A stretch of 64,000 nt of DNA, taken from positions 82,105-146,104 of the forward strand of contig CAKSPD010000004.1 of NCBI GenBank assembly GCA_934481385.1, written 5' to 3'. The notes below the pieces were generated by a model that worked only from the letters and a program-made list of their open reading frames with translations, was not told the DNA's origin and ran no database searches. Both the position numbers and the translations under genes were made by a program. Every line of letters starts with the position of its first letter. Position 1 is the first letter of the stretch. Below, one piece after another: positions 52,867 to 63,890 of this stretch. The DNA comes from an uncultured Oscillospiraceae bacterium. Its GTDB lineage: Bacteria; Bacillota; Clostridia; Oscillospirales; Ruminococcaceae.

Positions 52867-52893
52867 AGGGCGGATATTTTTAAAATCCGCCCT
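52867..52893. terminator. Terminator between the lipid kinase and dockerin protease
   Basis: AGGGCGGAT (52867-52875) and ATCCGCCCT (52885-52893), then TTTT. The A-run on the left lets it serve the convergent gene too. Confidence 0.88.
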
Positions 52894-52899
52894 TTTTAA

Positions 52900-55227
52900 T
52901 TATTTGCCTGAAGAAATCTGAGCATAGTATGAAAGAATTTCGCTTGCATCAGATGAATTCATTACACCGTCATTGTTGAAATCGCCGGCTTTTTTCTGAT
53001 TCTGGCTGAATGTTTCGGTTTTTCCTGATGAAACAAGAGCATATTCAGCAAGAACTTCACTTGCATCAGATGAATTGACAACTCCGTCATTATTTACATC
53101 GCCAAGCAGAAATTCATAGTATCCGCGATAAATTATAATATTTATAGTTTTTGGTTCTGTTCTGTCAGTTTCAGTTGTCAGGGATATTATATTCTTTCCG
53201 GATTCAAGAGATATTTTATCAGTGAGCTTATAGTTTTCAGCAGGAGTTCCGTTTATTTCAACAGTTCCCTGAGAAATCGGAAGGAAAATAATTTCATCGT
53301 CATAGTCATCAACATACAATGTATAGTTTCCGTTTTTGTCAGGAGAGATATATGTAACCCCAACATTTTTATTGAAAGTATATCCGAGCCGGTTAAGAGT
53401 GCTGTAAGCAGGAACATATTCTTTTTCAGAATATGTCTTATAATCGGTTGTTGCAGATATTCTGCATTTTTCAGTTATCTTTAAAGGTTCATTATAGAGT
53501 GTGTATTCTCCGCCGTTTACTGAATAATATATATCCTGTGAATTTCCGCATGAAAGTTCAACAGTTTCATCTGAATATATAAATCCGCTGTCCTCTGAAA
53601 AATCAACATGATTTACAGGATTTGTGAAAACTTTCAGCGGAATATTTCCCAGTGCGATTATTACATCATCATTTCCGAAATTCTTTTCAAACTTTGAAAC
53701 ATAATCATCACCGTATGCAGAAATAAGCATATTATAAAGATTTTCTTTTTCTTCATCAGAATATGTATAAATGAAATCCTTTGTATCGTCCCAGCTTACT
53801 CCGTTATTGCTGAAAAAGCTTTCATTATAATTTGTATACTGCATAATCTGATTATATTTTGTGTGGTTTGAAAGGTCAGTTATATCACCTGTATCAGAAT
53901 CAATTATTGACATACAGCTTTCTGTTGGTATGATATACGAATTTTCGCTGTTTGTCATACTTACGACAACGGAAAAATATTCACCCTCAGAAATTTCAAT
54001 ATTTTTGTCAAGTTCAATTGTCTGACAGCCTGTTATTGTATTTGTGCCTGATGTTGTGTAAGCTTTTGTTCCTGATGTGGGGTCTGAATTGTCTTTCAGA
54101 TTTGTGTATATATTTATTTCATAATCGGTATCAGGAACGATGAATTTACATGATACAGCCTGAATCCATTCACTGCCTTCTGATTGAAAGATGTTTGCCA
54201 TATATGAGGTATTTCCTCCTCCGCTACTCATTGCCTGATTTGATATGAATGTATCGTGGTGATAGTTTTTGGAATAGTTATTGCTGTCCTCAAGTTCAAA
54301 GACTGAAAATTCGCATAAGGAGGGTTCTTCATAGGAAATCCAGAAAAATCCGTTATCCTGCCATGTATTTCCCCAGCTGTTTTTTGCAAGCCACGCACCG
54401 TTGTTCTTAGGTTTTGCACCTGATGAAAAGTTTTCAGCCGAAAAATTATCATCATATCCGACTATTGTAACGCTGTGAGTAGAAGTATTGTTCTGACCTG
54501 ACATGTATGAATTATGAACACTGTCATAATAGTTTGAATCATTGTAATATGATGCATCAACAGCAAGTCCTTTTAACAGAAAATCTTTCAGTATCATATT
54601 CTGATTTTCATAATTTTCATCATCAAAATTAAAGATATAGGCATTTTTAAGATGATAGTCGGCAGAATTGTAATATTTGTCCTGCAATTCCTTGTCTGTC
54701 AGAATATCAGTATTTCCGTATTCAATATCTTCCTTTTCAGTGACAGGGCCTTTCCACTGAAGCCACAGGTTTGATGCAACAAATGCTGAACCGCCATGTT
54801 CAAAAAGTTCTTCACTTTCGGACAAATCACCCAAATCAATCTGTTCACCGCCTGCATATGCATAATATGCAAGATGCCATTCAGATAAATTTATATCGGG
54901 AACTTTTTTTATAATGCTTGACTCTGCACTGTCAACAGCAGTCTGAGCCCAGCATGTACCGTAATTTCCCTGAGATTTTACATTCTGAACCTGTCCGTAA
55001 TCACGCAGGTCATAACTTTCCGGAAAATCATTTGCATATAATTCTGTATCTGATATATCAGATATTTTAACGGGAGTGAAAACCGAATCGATTGATGATG
55101 TATCAACAACGGCACTCCTTTTGTTATTCAGAAGTTCTGTTTTGAATGACACTTCATTTCCACTCTGAAAAGATGACATAATTATTGGCAGAGCTAAAAC
55201 AGTGACAGCTTTGAAAAATAATTTCAT
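52900..55227 (-). CDS. Secreted papain-like (C1) cysteine protease with dockerin
   Basis: 775 residues. Signal peptide (about 1-24), a short propeptide-like region, then a C1 domain beginning PESYDLRDYGQVQNVKSQG with the catalytic triad C92 (YGTCWAQ), H251 (STHSVTIVGYDD) and N283 (LAKNSWGNTW). A lectin-like/beta-rich middle (about 320-480) and further beta modules follow, then a dockerin (about 706-775) with GDVNNDGVVNSSDASEVL and GDFNNDGVMNSSDASEIL. This dockerin differs from the four IAD/ASDA-type dockerins in the window. Probably degrades or processes proteins at the cell surface. TATAAT (complement of 55263-55268) lies upstream with a weak -35. Confidence 0.9.
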   Translation of the reverse strand: MKLFFKAVTVLALPIIMSSFQSGNEVSFKTELLNNKRSAVVDTSSIDSVFTPVKISDISDTELYANDFPESYDLRDYGQVQNVKSQGNYGTCWAQTAVDSAESSIIKKVPDINLSEWHLAYYAYAGGEQIDLGDLSESEELFEHGGSAFVASNLWLQWKGPVTEKEDIEYGNTDILTDKELQDKYYNSADYHLKNAYIFNFDDENYENQNMILKDFLLKGLAVDASYYNDSNYYDSVHNSYMSGQNNTSTHSVTIVGYDDNFSAENFSSGAKPKNNGAWLAKNSWGNTWQDNGFFWISYEEPSLCEFSVFELEDSNNYSKNYHHDTFISNQAMSSGGGNTSYMANIFQSEGSEWIQAVSCKFIVPDTDYEINIYTNLKDNSDPTSGTKAYTTSGTNTITGCQTIELDKNIEISEGEYFSVVVSMTNSENSYIIPTESCMSIIDSDTGDITDLSNHTKYNQIMQYTNYNESFFSNNGVSWDDTKDFIYTYSDEEKENLYNMLISAYGDDYVSKFEKNFGNDDVIIALGNIPLKVFTNPVNHVDFSEDSGFIYSDETVELSCGNSQDIYYSVNGGEYTLYNEPLKITEKCRISATTDYKTYSEKEYVPAYSTLNRLGYTFNKNVGVTYISPDKNGNYTLYVDDYDDEIIFLPISQGTVEINGTPAENYKLTDKISLESGKNIISLTTETDRTEPKTINIIIYRGYYEFLLGDVNNDGVVNSSDASEVLAEYALVSSGKTETFSQNQKKAGDFNNDGVMNSSDASEILSYYAQISSGK

Positions 55228-55310
55228 ATAAAATTACCCTCTTTCTTTTTCGTTTATTTTATATTATATCATAAATTCTTAAATTTGTATCGATTTTTTT
55301 GAAAAAAGCC

Positions 55311-55339
55311 TTGACATTTTAAAAATTTCAGTATATAAT
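55311..55339 (+). promoter_or_regulatory. Promoter of leuA
   Basis: TTGACA 55311-55316, 17-base spacer, TATAAT 55334-55339, a full consensus match. Confidence 0.9.
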
Positions 55340-55344
55340 ATATC

Positions 55345-55637
55345 CATAGTAAAAAATGCAATGATGGGAATAAAAACCGTATAATGTTTTTACAGAGAGC
55401 TGTTGTCCGGTGAAAAACAGTAATTCAGATGCGGTCATAACTCCTCCCGGAGCTGTCGGCTGAAAGCTTTGTATAAGCAATTAGGTGCGGTCGGGTTTCT
55501 CCCGTTACAGAGAAACGCATTATATCCCAATGATGCGAATGAGTGGGCATATTTAATATTATGCCAATAAAGAGTGGTACCACGGAGAATGTTACAGTCT
55601 TCGTCTCTTTTGCAGTTTTGCAGAGGAGACTTTTTTT
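55345..55637 (+). promoter_or_regulatory. T-box leader of leuA, probably leucine-specific
   Basis: The T-box proper is AGAGTGGTACCACGG at 55571-55585; the UGGU in it would pair with a tRNA ending ACCA, as tRNA-Leu does. Stem I shows AGAGAGC (55394-55400) and the AG-bulge/GGTG loop CTGTTGTCCGGTGAAAAACAG region. Candidate specifier codon CTC (Leu) at 55441-55443. The competing terminator is a 12-bp stem at 55603-55630 with two GU wobbles followed by seven T. Uncharged tRNA-Leu should stabilise the antiterminator and allow leuA transcription. Confidence 0.88.
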
Positions 55638-55691
55638 ATACTCCTTTGACATCTTCTGCATTTCAAATTTTCAGGAAAGGATTTTTTTGAT

Positions 55692-57359
55692 ATGAAAAAT
55701 TTTGAAAAGTATACAAGACAATATTTTGAAGCTCCTGCAACTTCTATGAAATGGGCTGAAAAATCCTATATCGAAAAAGCTCCCCATTGGTGCAGTGTCG
55801 ATTTAAGAGATGGAAATCAGGCTCTTATCACACCTATGAGCCTCGATGAAAAACTGGAATTTTTTAAGCTTCTTGTAAAAATAGGATTCAAGGAAATTGA
55901 AGTCGGATTTCCTGCTGCTTCAGAAACAGAATACGATTTCTGCCGTACTCTTATTGAACAGGATTTAATCCCTGATGATGTTGCTATACAGGTTCTTACA
56001 CAGTCAAGGGAACATATCATAAAGAAAACATTTGAGGCTCTTAAAGGCTGTAAAAATGCAATAGTTCATCTCTATAATTCAACTTCTGTTGCACAGCGTG
56101 AACAGGTATTCAGAAAGAGTAAACAGGAAATTATTGATATTGCCGTTTCAGGTGCAAAACTCTGCAAACAGTATCGTGAACAGACTGAGGGCAATTTCAG
56201 ATTTGAATATTCTCCTGAAAGCTTTACAGGTACAGAACCGGAATTTGCTCTTGAAATAAGCAATGCCGTTATAGATATATGGCAGCCGACTCCGGAAGAT
56301 AAAGTTATACTCAATCTCCCTGTAACTGTTTCACATTCTATGCCACACATCTATGCAAATCAGGTTGAATATATGTGCGAAAATGTTAATAACCGTGAGA
56401 ATGTTATAATATCTCTCCACCCGCACAATGACAGAGGCTGTGCCGTTGCTGACAGCGAAATGGGACTCCTTGCAGGTGCAGACAGAATTGAAGGTACTCT
56501 TTTCGGAAACGGCGAGAGAACAGGAAACGTTGATATTGTAACTCTTGCTCTTAATATGTATTCACAGGGTGTTGACCCTGAACTTGATTTTTCAAATATT
56601 CCGGAAATAACAGAAGTTTATCAGCGAGTGACAAGAATGCACGTTTATGAAAGACAGCCGTACAGCGGTCAGCTTGTATTCGCAGCATTCAGCGGTTCAC
56701 ATCAGGACGCTATCGCTAAGGGTATGAAATGGCGTGAAGAAAAGAAATGCGATAAATGGACTGTTCCGTATCTTCCGATTGACCCGAAAGATGTCGGCAG
56801 AGAATATGAAGGCGATGTTATCAGAATTAACAGCCAGTCAGGAAAAGGCGGTATCGGTTATCTCCTCGAAACAAAATATGGATTTAATCTCCCTAAGAAA
56901 ATGCGTGAGATTTTCGGTTATCATGTAAAGGATATTTCCGATAAGGCTCATAAGGAACTCCTTCCTGATGAAGTCTATAAAATATTCACTGACAACTATG
57001 TGAATGTAACATCTCCTCTTGAAGTTACAGAAGCTCATTATGTTCAGATTAATGGTATTGAGGCTACTGTTTCAATGATTTATAACGGAAAAAGTGCTGT
57101 TGCTACTGACTGCGGAAACGGCAGACTTGATGCTGTAAGCAATGCCATAAAATCATATACAGGACTTTACTATAAAATCGAAAAATATGAGGAACATGCA
57201 CTTAAAAACGGCTCTAATGCACAGGCAGTTTCCTATGTTGAAATTTCCGATAAAAACGGTAAAAGCTACTGGGGTACTGGTATAGACAATGATATTGTAA
57301 CTTCTTCTATCAAAGCTCTTATCAGTGCCGTGAATATAATGGTTAAAAGCGACAAATAA
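55692..57359 (+). CDS. leuA: 2-isopropylmalate synthase (LeuA type 2)
   Basis: 555 residues, the length of the longer LeuA2 class. HMGL-like catalytic domain with WCSVDLRDGNQAL (about residues 32-44), the metal His pair in SLHPHNDRGCAV and GNGERTGNVD; C-terminal allosteric LeuA domain (about 430-550). Condenses acetyl-CoA with 2-ketoisovalerate, the first committed leucine step. AGGAAAGGA before ATG; regulated by the T-box. Confidence 0.94.
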   Translation: MKNFEKYTRQYFEAPATSMKWAEKSYIEKAPHWCSVDLRDGNQALITPMSLDEKLEFFKLLVKIGFKEIEVGFPAASETEYDFCRTLIEQDLIPDDVAIQVLTQSREHIIKKTFEALKGCKNAIVHLYNSTSVAQREQVFRKSKQEIIDIAVSGAKLCKQYREQTEGNFRFEYSPESFTGTEPEFALEISNAVIDIWQPTPEDKVILNLPVTVSHSMPHIYANQVEYMCENVNNRENVIISLHPHNDRGCAVADSEMGLLAGADRIEGTLFGNGERTGNVDIVTLALNMYSQGVDPELDFSNIPEITEVYQRVTRMHVYERQPYSGQLVFAAFSGSHQDAIAKGMKWREEKKCDKWTVPYLPIDPKDVGREYEGDVIRINSQSGKGGIGYLLETKYGFNLPKKMREIFGYHVKDISDKAHKELLPDEVYKIFTDNYVNVTSPLEVTEAHYVQINGIEATVSMIYNGKSAVATDCGNGRLDAVSNAIKSYTGLYYKIEKYEEHALKNGSNAQAVSYVEISDKNGKSYWGTGIDNDIVTSSIKALISAVNIMVKSDK

Positions 57360-57412
57360 TGTTGCCTGATGTTGAAAAAAAGATACTTTTGGTTTAAAAA
57401 TACTTGTGCTTA

Positions 57413-57441
57413 TTGATTTTATTTCCGCAAGGTGATATTAT
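57413..57441 (+). promoter_or_regulatory. Promoter of ilvB
   Basis: TTGATT 57413-57418, 17-base spacer, TATTAT 57436-57441 with extended -10 TG at 57433-57434. It lets ilvBN be expressed apart from the T-box-controlled leuA. Confidence 0.7.
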
Positions 57442-57502
57442 ATTGTTATGAGAATTTTTAAAAATCAGGTAAAATAAAAATATGAAAAGGATTTTTTGAG
57501 TT

Positions 57503-59182
57503 ATGAAGATTTCAGGTGCAAAAATTTTTGTTGAAACTCTGATTGAACAGGGCTGTGAAGTTATCTTCGGATACCCCGGCGGTCAGGTTATCAACCTCTT
57601 TGATGAACTTTATCTCAATCAGGACAGAATAAAACATGTTCTTACCGCTCACGAACAGGGTGCTGCCCACGCTGCTGACGGATATGCAAGAGCTACCGGA
57701 AAAGTCGGCGTTGTTCTCGCTACTTCCGGCCCCGGTGCTACAAACCTCGTTACCGGTATAGCAACAGCTTATCTTGATTCTGTTCCTATGGTTGCAATTA
57801 CAGGAAATGTTCCTTGCAGTCTTATCGGCAGAGATAGCTTTCAGGAAGTTGATATAGTAGGCGTTACTATGCCGATTACCAAGCATAATTTTATTGTTAA
57901 GAATGTAGAGGATTTGGCTGATACTATCCGCCTTGCATTTAAGATTGCAAAATCCGGCAGACCCGGCCCTGTTCTTATCGATATTCCAAAGGACGTTCAG
58001 ACAAGTGTCTGTGAATTTGAAAACAAACCTGTTGAAGCACCTTATCCTATGATTATGGCTTCTCAGAAACTTCTTGAAAAAGCATCAGAACTTATTGCTG
58101 AATCAAAAAAGCCTTATATATACTGTGGCGGAGGTGTGATTGCAGGCAATGCTTCAGATGAAGTTCAGAAATTTGCTGATAAGATAGATTCACCAATCGG
58201 TTGCAGTATGATGGGAATTTCTGCTGTTCCGACTGATAATGAAAGATTTCTCGGTATGCAGGGTATGCATGGTCATTATGCGTCTTCTATGGCAGAAAAT
58301 GAGGCTGACCTCATTATTACATGCGGTGCAAGATTCAGCGACAGAGCTACCGGAAATATAAGCAAATTTGCTAAAAATGCAAAAATCATACATATTGATG
58401 TTGACTGTGCAGAAATTCAGAAAAATATTCCTGTATATCTTGGAATTACAGGCGATGTTAAGGACGCTCTTTCAAGACTTACTGAACTTGTTCAGGAAAA
58501 GAAGAATGCTGAATGGTCTGAAAGAGTAAATCAGCTTAAAGAAAAAGAAAAGGAACTGACAGTAAATCCTTCTTCAGATGCTCTCACTCCTTATAATATA
58601 ATAGATATAATAAATAAAAATACAGACGCTGACACAATAGTTGCTACTGATGTAGGACAGCATCAGATGTGGGCTGCACAGAGATGTATTTTCAGCAAGC
58701 CAAGAAAGTTTATTTCAAGTGGCGGTCTTGGTACAATGGGATTCGGTATGGGTGCAGCAATCGGTGCTAATATGGCTACCAATCAGAAAGTTGTTCTCTA
58801 TACTGGTGACGGAAGTTTCGGAATGAACCTCAACGAACTTGCTACTGCTGTAACAAATAATACTCCTATGGTTATTGTTATTATGAATAACGGCGTTCTC
58901 GGAATGGTTCGTCAGTGGCAGACGCTTTTCTTTAACAAGCACTATTCAAATACTACCCTTGAAAGAAAAACTGATTTTGTAAAGCTTGCAGAGGCATTCG
59001 GTGCAAAGGGTTACAGAGTTTTCACAACAGGTGAACTCGAAGAAGTATTCCCGAAGGCTTTCGCTGAAAACGGCCCTGTTGTTATCGACTGTGCTGTTGA
59101 CTGCAACGAATTTGTACTTCCTATGCTCCCGCCGGGAGGTTCAATTGATGATATGATTACACAAATTGGAGGTGATTTCTGA
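57503..59182 (+). CDS. ilvB: Acetolactate synthase large subunit
   Basis: 559 residues. ThDP enzyme: catalytic Glu in LTAHEQGAAHAADGYARA (about residue 49), FAD-binding middle domain, ThDP motif GDGSFGMNLNELATAVTNN (about 432-450). Makes 2-acetolactate or 2-aceto-2-hydroxybutyrate. AAAGGA site. Stop and the next gene's ATG share one base, coupling it to ilvN. Confidence 0.96.
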   Translation: MKISGAKIFVETLIEQGCEVIFGYPGGQVINLFDELYLNQDRIKHVLTAHEQGAAHAADGYARATGKVGVVLATSGPGATNLVTGIATAYLDSVPMVAITGNVPCSLIGRDSFQEVDIVGVTMPITKHNFIVKNVEDLADTIRLAFKIAKSGRPGPVLIDIPKDVQTSVCEFENKPVEAPYPMIMASQKLLEKASELIAESKKPYIYCGGGVIAGNASDEVQKFADKIDSPIGCSMMGISAVPTDNERFLGMQGMHGHYASSMAENEADLIITCGARFSDRATGNISKFAKNAKIIHIDVDCAEIQKNIPVYLGITGDVKDALSRLTELVQEKKNAEWSERVNQLKEKEKELTVNPSSDALTPYNIIDIINKNTDADTIVATDVGQHQMWAAQRCIFSKPRKFISSGGLGTMGFGMGAAIGANMATNQKVVLYTGDGSFGMNLNELATAVTNNTPMVIVIMNNGVLGMVRQWQTLFFNKHYSNTTLERKTDFVKLAEAFGAKGYRVFTTGELEEVFPKAFAENGPVVIDCAVDCNEFVLPMLPPGGSIDDMITQIGGDF

Positions 59183-59676
59183 TGAAACACTTTGTAATTG
59201 CTGTACTTGTATCAAATATTTCAGGTGTTCTCACAAGAGTTTCAAGTATGTTCACAAGACGTAGCTTTAACATCGACAGCCTTACTGTCGGTGAAACAGA
59301 ATCAAGTGAATTTTCAAGAATTACCATAACATTCAGGGGCGATGATTATATAAAGGAGCAGATTCTCAAACAGCTCTGCAAGCTCCACGATGTAAAGGAA
59401 GCTAAAGTTCTTGAAAATGATACTGTTGAAAGAGAACTTCTTCTCATAAAGGTTAAGAATACTCCTGAAACACGTCAGGATATTCTTGCTGCCGTTGATA
59501 TATTCCGTTCAAAGATTATTGATTATTCAATATCCTCGCTTTGCTGTGAGCTTACAGGCGAAACAACTAAAATCAACGCATTTATTGAGCTTCTTAAACC
59601 GTTCGGAATTATTGAAATGTGCCGTACCGGTATAGTTGCCCTTGAAAGAGGTAATAATTGCCTTAAAAGCAATTAA
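59182..59676 (+). CDS. ilvN: Acetolactate synthase regulatory subunit
   Basis: 164 residues: an N-terminal ACT domain (about 3-76; FVIAVLVSNISGVLTRVSSM) and a C-terminal ALS_ss domain (about 85-158). Binds valine and stimulates IlvB. AGGTGA in the end of ilvB; ATG overlaps the ilvB stop codon. Confidence 0.95.
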   Translation: MKHFVIAVLVSNISGVLTRVSSMFTRRSFNIDSLTVGETESSEFSRITITFRGDDYIKEQILKQLCKLHDVKEAKVLENDTVERELLLIKVKNTPETRQDILAAVDIFRSKIIDYSISSLCCELTGETTKINAFIELLKPFGIIEMCRTGIVALERGNNCLKSN

Positions 59677-59701
59677 CATAAATTATTAACTATAAAAATA
59701 A

Positions 59702-60754
<1,053 letters not shown>

Positions 60755-60801
60755 TTAATATATCCGGTTTGCATATGTAATCTGTAATCGGACTGTGCTA
60801 A

Positions 60802-60831
60802 GCTGCTTTCCCGATTTTTCGGGAGAGCAGC
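60802..60831 (+). terminator. Strong hairpin between ilvC and ilvD
   Basis: A 13-bp stem from GCTGC (60802-60806) to GCAGC (60827-60831), one GU pair, TTTT loop, followed by GATTTTTTA. Likely a partial terminator lowering ilvD-leuC relative to ilvC. Confidence 0.8.
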
Positions 60832-60859
60832 GATTTTTTAAAGAAATGAGGTTTTTGAA

Positions 60860-62521
60860 ATGAGTGGAAATTACTTCTGTGAAGGTTCGGAAATGTCCTC
60901 ACAGCGTTCACTTTTTAATGCACTCGGAATGACTAAAGAGGAAATGCAACGTCCTCTTGTAGGTATCGTATCTTCATATAATGAAATAGTTCCCGGCCAT
61001 ATGAATATAGATAAAATCGTAGAGGCTGTTAAACTCGGTGTAGCTATGAACGGCGGTACTCCTGTTGTTTTTCCGGCAATCGCAGTATGTGACGGTATAG
61101 CAATGGGACATAAGGGAATGAAATATTCTCTTGTAACACGTGACCTTATTGCCGATTCTACTGAATGTATGGCTCTTGCACATCACTTTGATGCACTTGT
61201 AATGATTCCTAACTGTGATAAAAATGTTCCCGGACTCCTTATGGCAGCTGCAAGACTTAATGTTCCTGCTATATTTGTAAGCGGTGGCCCTATGCTTGCA
61301 GGTCACGTTAAAGGTCATAAAACAAGTCTTTCAAGTATGTTTGAGGCTGTCGGAGCTTATAAAGCCAATAAGATTACTGAAGAAGAACTCTGTGAATATG
61401 AAAACAAGGCTTGTCCTACATGCGGTTCCTGTTCAGGTATGTATACAGCAAACTCAATGAACTGTCTTACAGAAGTTCTCGGTATGGGACTCCGTGGAAA
61501 CGGTACTATTCCGGCTGTATATTCTGAAAGAATAAAGCTTGCAAAAACAGCAGGTATGCAGGTTATGGAACTTTACAGAAAAAATATCCGTCCTCTTGAT
61601 ATTATGACTGAAAAGGCATTCCGCAACGCTCTTACTGCTGATATGGCTCTGGGCTGTTCAACAAACAGTATGCTTCACCTTCCGGCAATTGCAAATGAGT
61701 GCGGAATTGAAATAAATCTTGACATCGCAAATGAAATCAGTGCAAAGACTCCTAACCTCTGTCATCTTGCTCCGGCAGGTCATACATATATGGAAGATTT
61801 GAATGAGGCAGGCGGTGTATATGCTGTTCTTAAAGAACTTACAAAGAAAAACCTTATCAATACAGACTGCATTACATGTACAGGAAAAACAGTAGGCGAA
61901 AATATTGCTGACGCTGTAAATAAAAACCCTGAAATCATCAGAACTATTGACAATCCATACAGCGAAACAGGCGGTATTGCCGTACTTAGAGGAAATCTCG
62001 CTCCTGACGGCTGTGTAGTAAAGAGAAGTGCCGTAGCTAAGGAAATGCTTGTTCACAGAGGGCCGGCAAAAGTATTCAACAGTGAAGAAGAAGCTATAAA
62101 GGTAATCTATGCAGGCGGTATTAAAGCCGGAGATGTTGTTGTAATCAGATATGAAGGCCCTGCCGGTGGCCCGGGTATGCGTGAAATGCTTTCACCTACT
62201 TCAGCAATTGCAGGAATGGGACTTGATAAAGATGTTGCCCTCATTACAGACGGACGTTTCAGCGGTGCAACAAGAGGTGCTGCAATCGGTCATATTTCTC
62301 CGGAAGCTGTAAGCGGAGGAAATATCGCATATGTTCATGACGGCGATATGATTTCAATAAATATTCCTGAATATTCAATAAATCTTGAAGTGTCTGATGA
62401 AGAACTTGAAAACCGTAAGAAAACTGATGAAATCAAAATCAAAAAGGATATTAAGGGATACCTCAGAAGATATTCACAGATGGTATCATCAGCCGATAAG
62501 GGTGCTATTATTAACAAATAA
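60860..62521 (+). CDS. ilvD: Dihydroxy-acid dehydratase
   Basis: 553 residues. Fe-S ligand cysteines in NCDKNVPG and [19 protein letters not shown] (about residues 114-121 and 183-201). C-terminal [12 protein letters not shown] and [10 protein letters not shown] complete the active site. Dehydrates dihydroxy acids to 2-keto acids in valine and isoleucine synthesis. GAAATGAGG site before ATG. Confidence 0.96.
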   Translation: MSGNYFCEGSEMSSQRSLFNALGMTKEEMQRPLVGIVSSYNEIVPGHMNIDKIVEAVKLGVAMNGGTPVVFPAIAVCDGIAMGHKGMKYSLVTRDLIADSTECMALAHHFDALVMIPNCDKNVPGLLMAAARLNVPAIFVSGGPMLAGHVKGHKTSLSSMFEAVGAYKANKITEEELCEYENKACPTCGSCSGMYTANSMNCLTEVLGMGLRGNGTIPAVYSERIKLAKTAGMQVMELYRKNIRPLDIMTEKAFRNALTADMALGCSTNSMLHLPAIANECGIEINLDIANEISAKTPNLCHLAPAGHTYMEDLNEAGGVYAVLKELTKKNLINTDCITCTGKTVGENIADAVNKNPEIIRTIDNPYSETGGIAVLRGNLAPDGCVVKRSAVAKEMLVHRGPAKVFNSEEEAIKVIYAGGIKAGDVVVIRYEGPAGGPGMREMLSPTSAIAGMGLDKDVALITDGRFSGATRGAAIGHISPEAVSGGNIAYVHDGDMISINIPEYSINLEVSDEELENRKKTDEIKIKKDIKGYLRRYSQMVSSADKGAIINK

Positions 62522-62548
62522 AATATTCTGAAAGGAATGATTATATAA

Positions 62549-63817
62549 ATGGGAATGACAATGACTCAGAAAATTCTTGCATCTCATGCAGGACTTGAAA
62601 GTGTTAAAAGCGGTCAGCTTATACTTGTTAATCTCGATTTGGTTCTCGGAAATGATATTACATCACCTGTTGCCATAAGAGAATTTAATAAGCTCGGCAA
62701 GGACGGTGTATTTGATAAGGAAAAAGTTACAATGGTAATGGACCATTTTGCACCTAACAAGGATATAAAGGCTGCTGAACAGTGTAAAATGTGCCGTGAA
62801 TTCTGTAACGAAAAGGAAGTTACAAACTTCTATGATGTAGGTCAGATGGGCATTGAACATGCACTTCTTCCGGAAAAAGGACTTGTTGTTGCAGGTGATA
62901 CAGTAATCGGTGCTGATTCACATACATGTACATACGGTGCATTGGGAGCATTTTCAACAGGTGTAGGTTCAACTGATATGGCTTGCGGAATGGCAATCGG
63001 AAAAGCATGGTTCAAAGTTCCTTCAGCGATAAAATTTGTTCTTAAAGGAAAGCTTAACAAGTATGTATCAGGCAAGGATGTTATCCTCCATATTATCGGA
63101 AAAATAGGAGTTGACGGTGCATTATACCGTTCAATGGAATTTACAGGTGAGGGACTTTCAAGCCTTTCAATGAGTGACAGACTTTGTATTGCAAATATGG
63201 CTATTGAAGCAGGTGCTAAAAACGGCATATTTGAAGTTGATGACATTACTCTTGACTACATAAAGGAACACAGCGGTAAAGAACCAAGAATTTTTAAGGC
63301 TGATGATGATGCTGAATATGATGAAGTAATTGAAATAAACCTTTCTGAAATAAAATCAACAGTTGCATTCCCGCATCTTCCTGAAAATGCAAAGACGTTT
63401 GATGAAATCGGCGATATAAAAATTGACCAGGTTGTAATCGGTTCTTGTACAAACGGCAGACTTGAAGATTTAATTGCTGCTGCTGAAATTATGAAGGGCA
63501 AGAAGGTTGCAAAGGGCGTAAGAGCTATTGTAATTCCGGCAACACAGAATATTTATCTCAAGGCTATGGAAATGGGACTCCTTAAAATATTCATTGAGGC
63601 AGGTGCAGTTGTTTCAACACCAACATGTGGCCCTTGTCTTGGCGGTCATATGGGTATACTTGCAAAGGGCGAAAGAGCTGTTGCAACTACTAACAGAAAC
63701 TTTGTCGGAAGAATGGGACACCCTGAATCAGAAGTATATCTTGCAAGTCCTGAAGTAGCTGCTGCAAGTGCAGTTACCGGTAAAATTTCAAGTCCAGAGG
63801 AGGCTATTAACAGTTAA
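62549..63817 (+). CDS. leuC: 3-isopropylmalate dehydratase large subunit
   Basis: 422 residues, LeuC type of anaerobes and archaea. Aconitase-fold [4Fe-4S] ligands in [13 protein letters not shown] and [13 protein letters not shown] (about residues 296-368), and [16 protein letters not shown]. It needs LeuD as small subunit; no leuD follows within the visible 180 bases, where a transposon gene begins. GAAAGGA site before ATG. Confidence 0.95.
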   Translation: MGMTMTQKILASHAGLESVKSGQLILVNLDLVLGNDITSPVAIREFNKLGKDGVFDKEKVTMVMDHFAPNKDIKAAEQCKMCREFCNEKEVTNFYDVGQMGIEHALLPEKGLVVAGDTVIGADSHTCTYGALGAFSTGVGSTDMACGMAIGKAWFKVPSAIKFVLKGKLNKYVSGKDVILHIIGKIGVDGALYRSMEFTGEGLSSLSMSDRLCIANMAIEAGAKNGIFEVDDITLDYIKEHSGKEPRIFKADDDAEYDEVIEINLSEIKSTVAFPHLPENAKTFDEIGDIKIDQVVIGSCTNGRLEDLIAAAEIMKGKKVAKGVRAIVIPATQNIYLKAMEMGLLKIFIEAGAVVSTPTCGPCLGGHMGILAKGERAVATTNRNFVGRMGHPESEVYLASPEVAAASAVTGKISSPEEAINS

Positions 63818-63834
63818 AATAAAAGTATAAAAAG

Positions 63835-63862
63835 TTGTAAAATGCCTATTGAATTTTATAAT
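63835..63862 (+). promoter_or_regulatory. Possible promoter in front of tnpB
   Basis: TTGTAA 63835-63840, 16-base spacer, TATAAT 63857-63862, followed by AAGGGAG. It may lie within the transposon's left end. Confidence 0.5.
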
Positions 63863-63890
63863 ATTAAGATGATAAGGGAGCTTACTGAGA

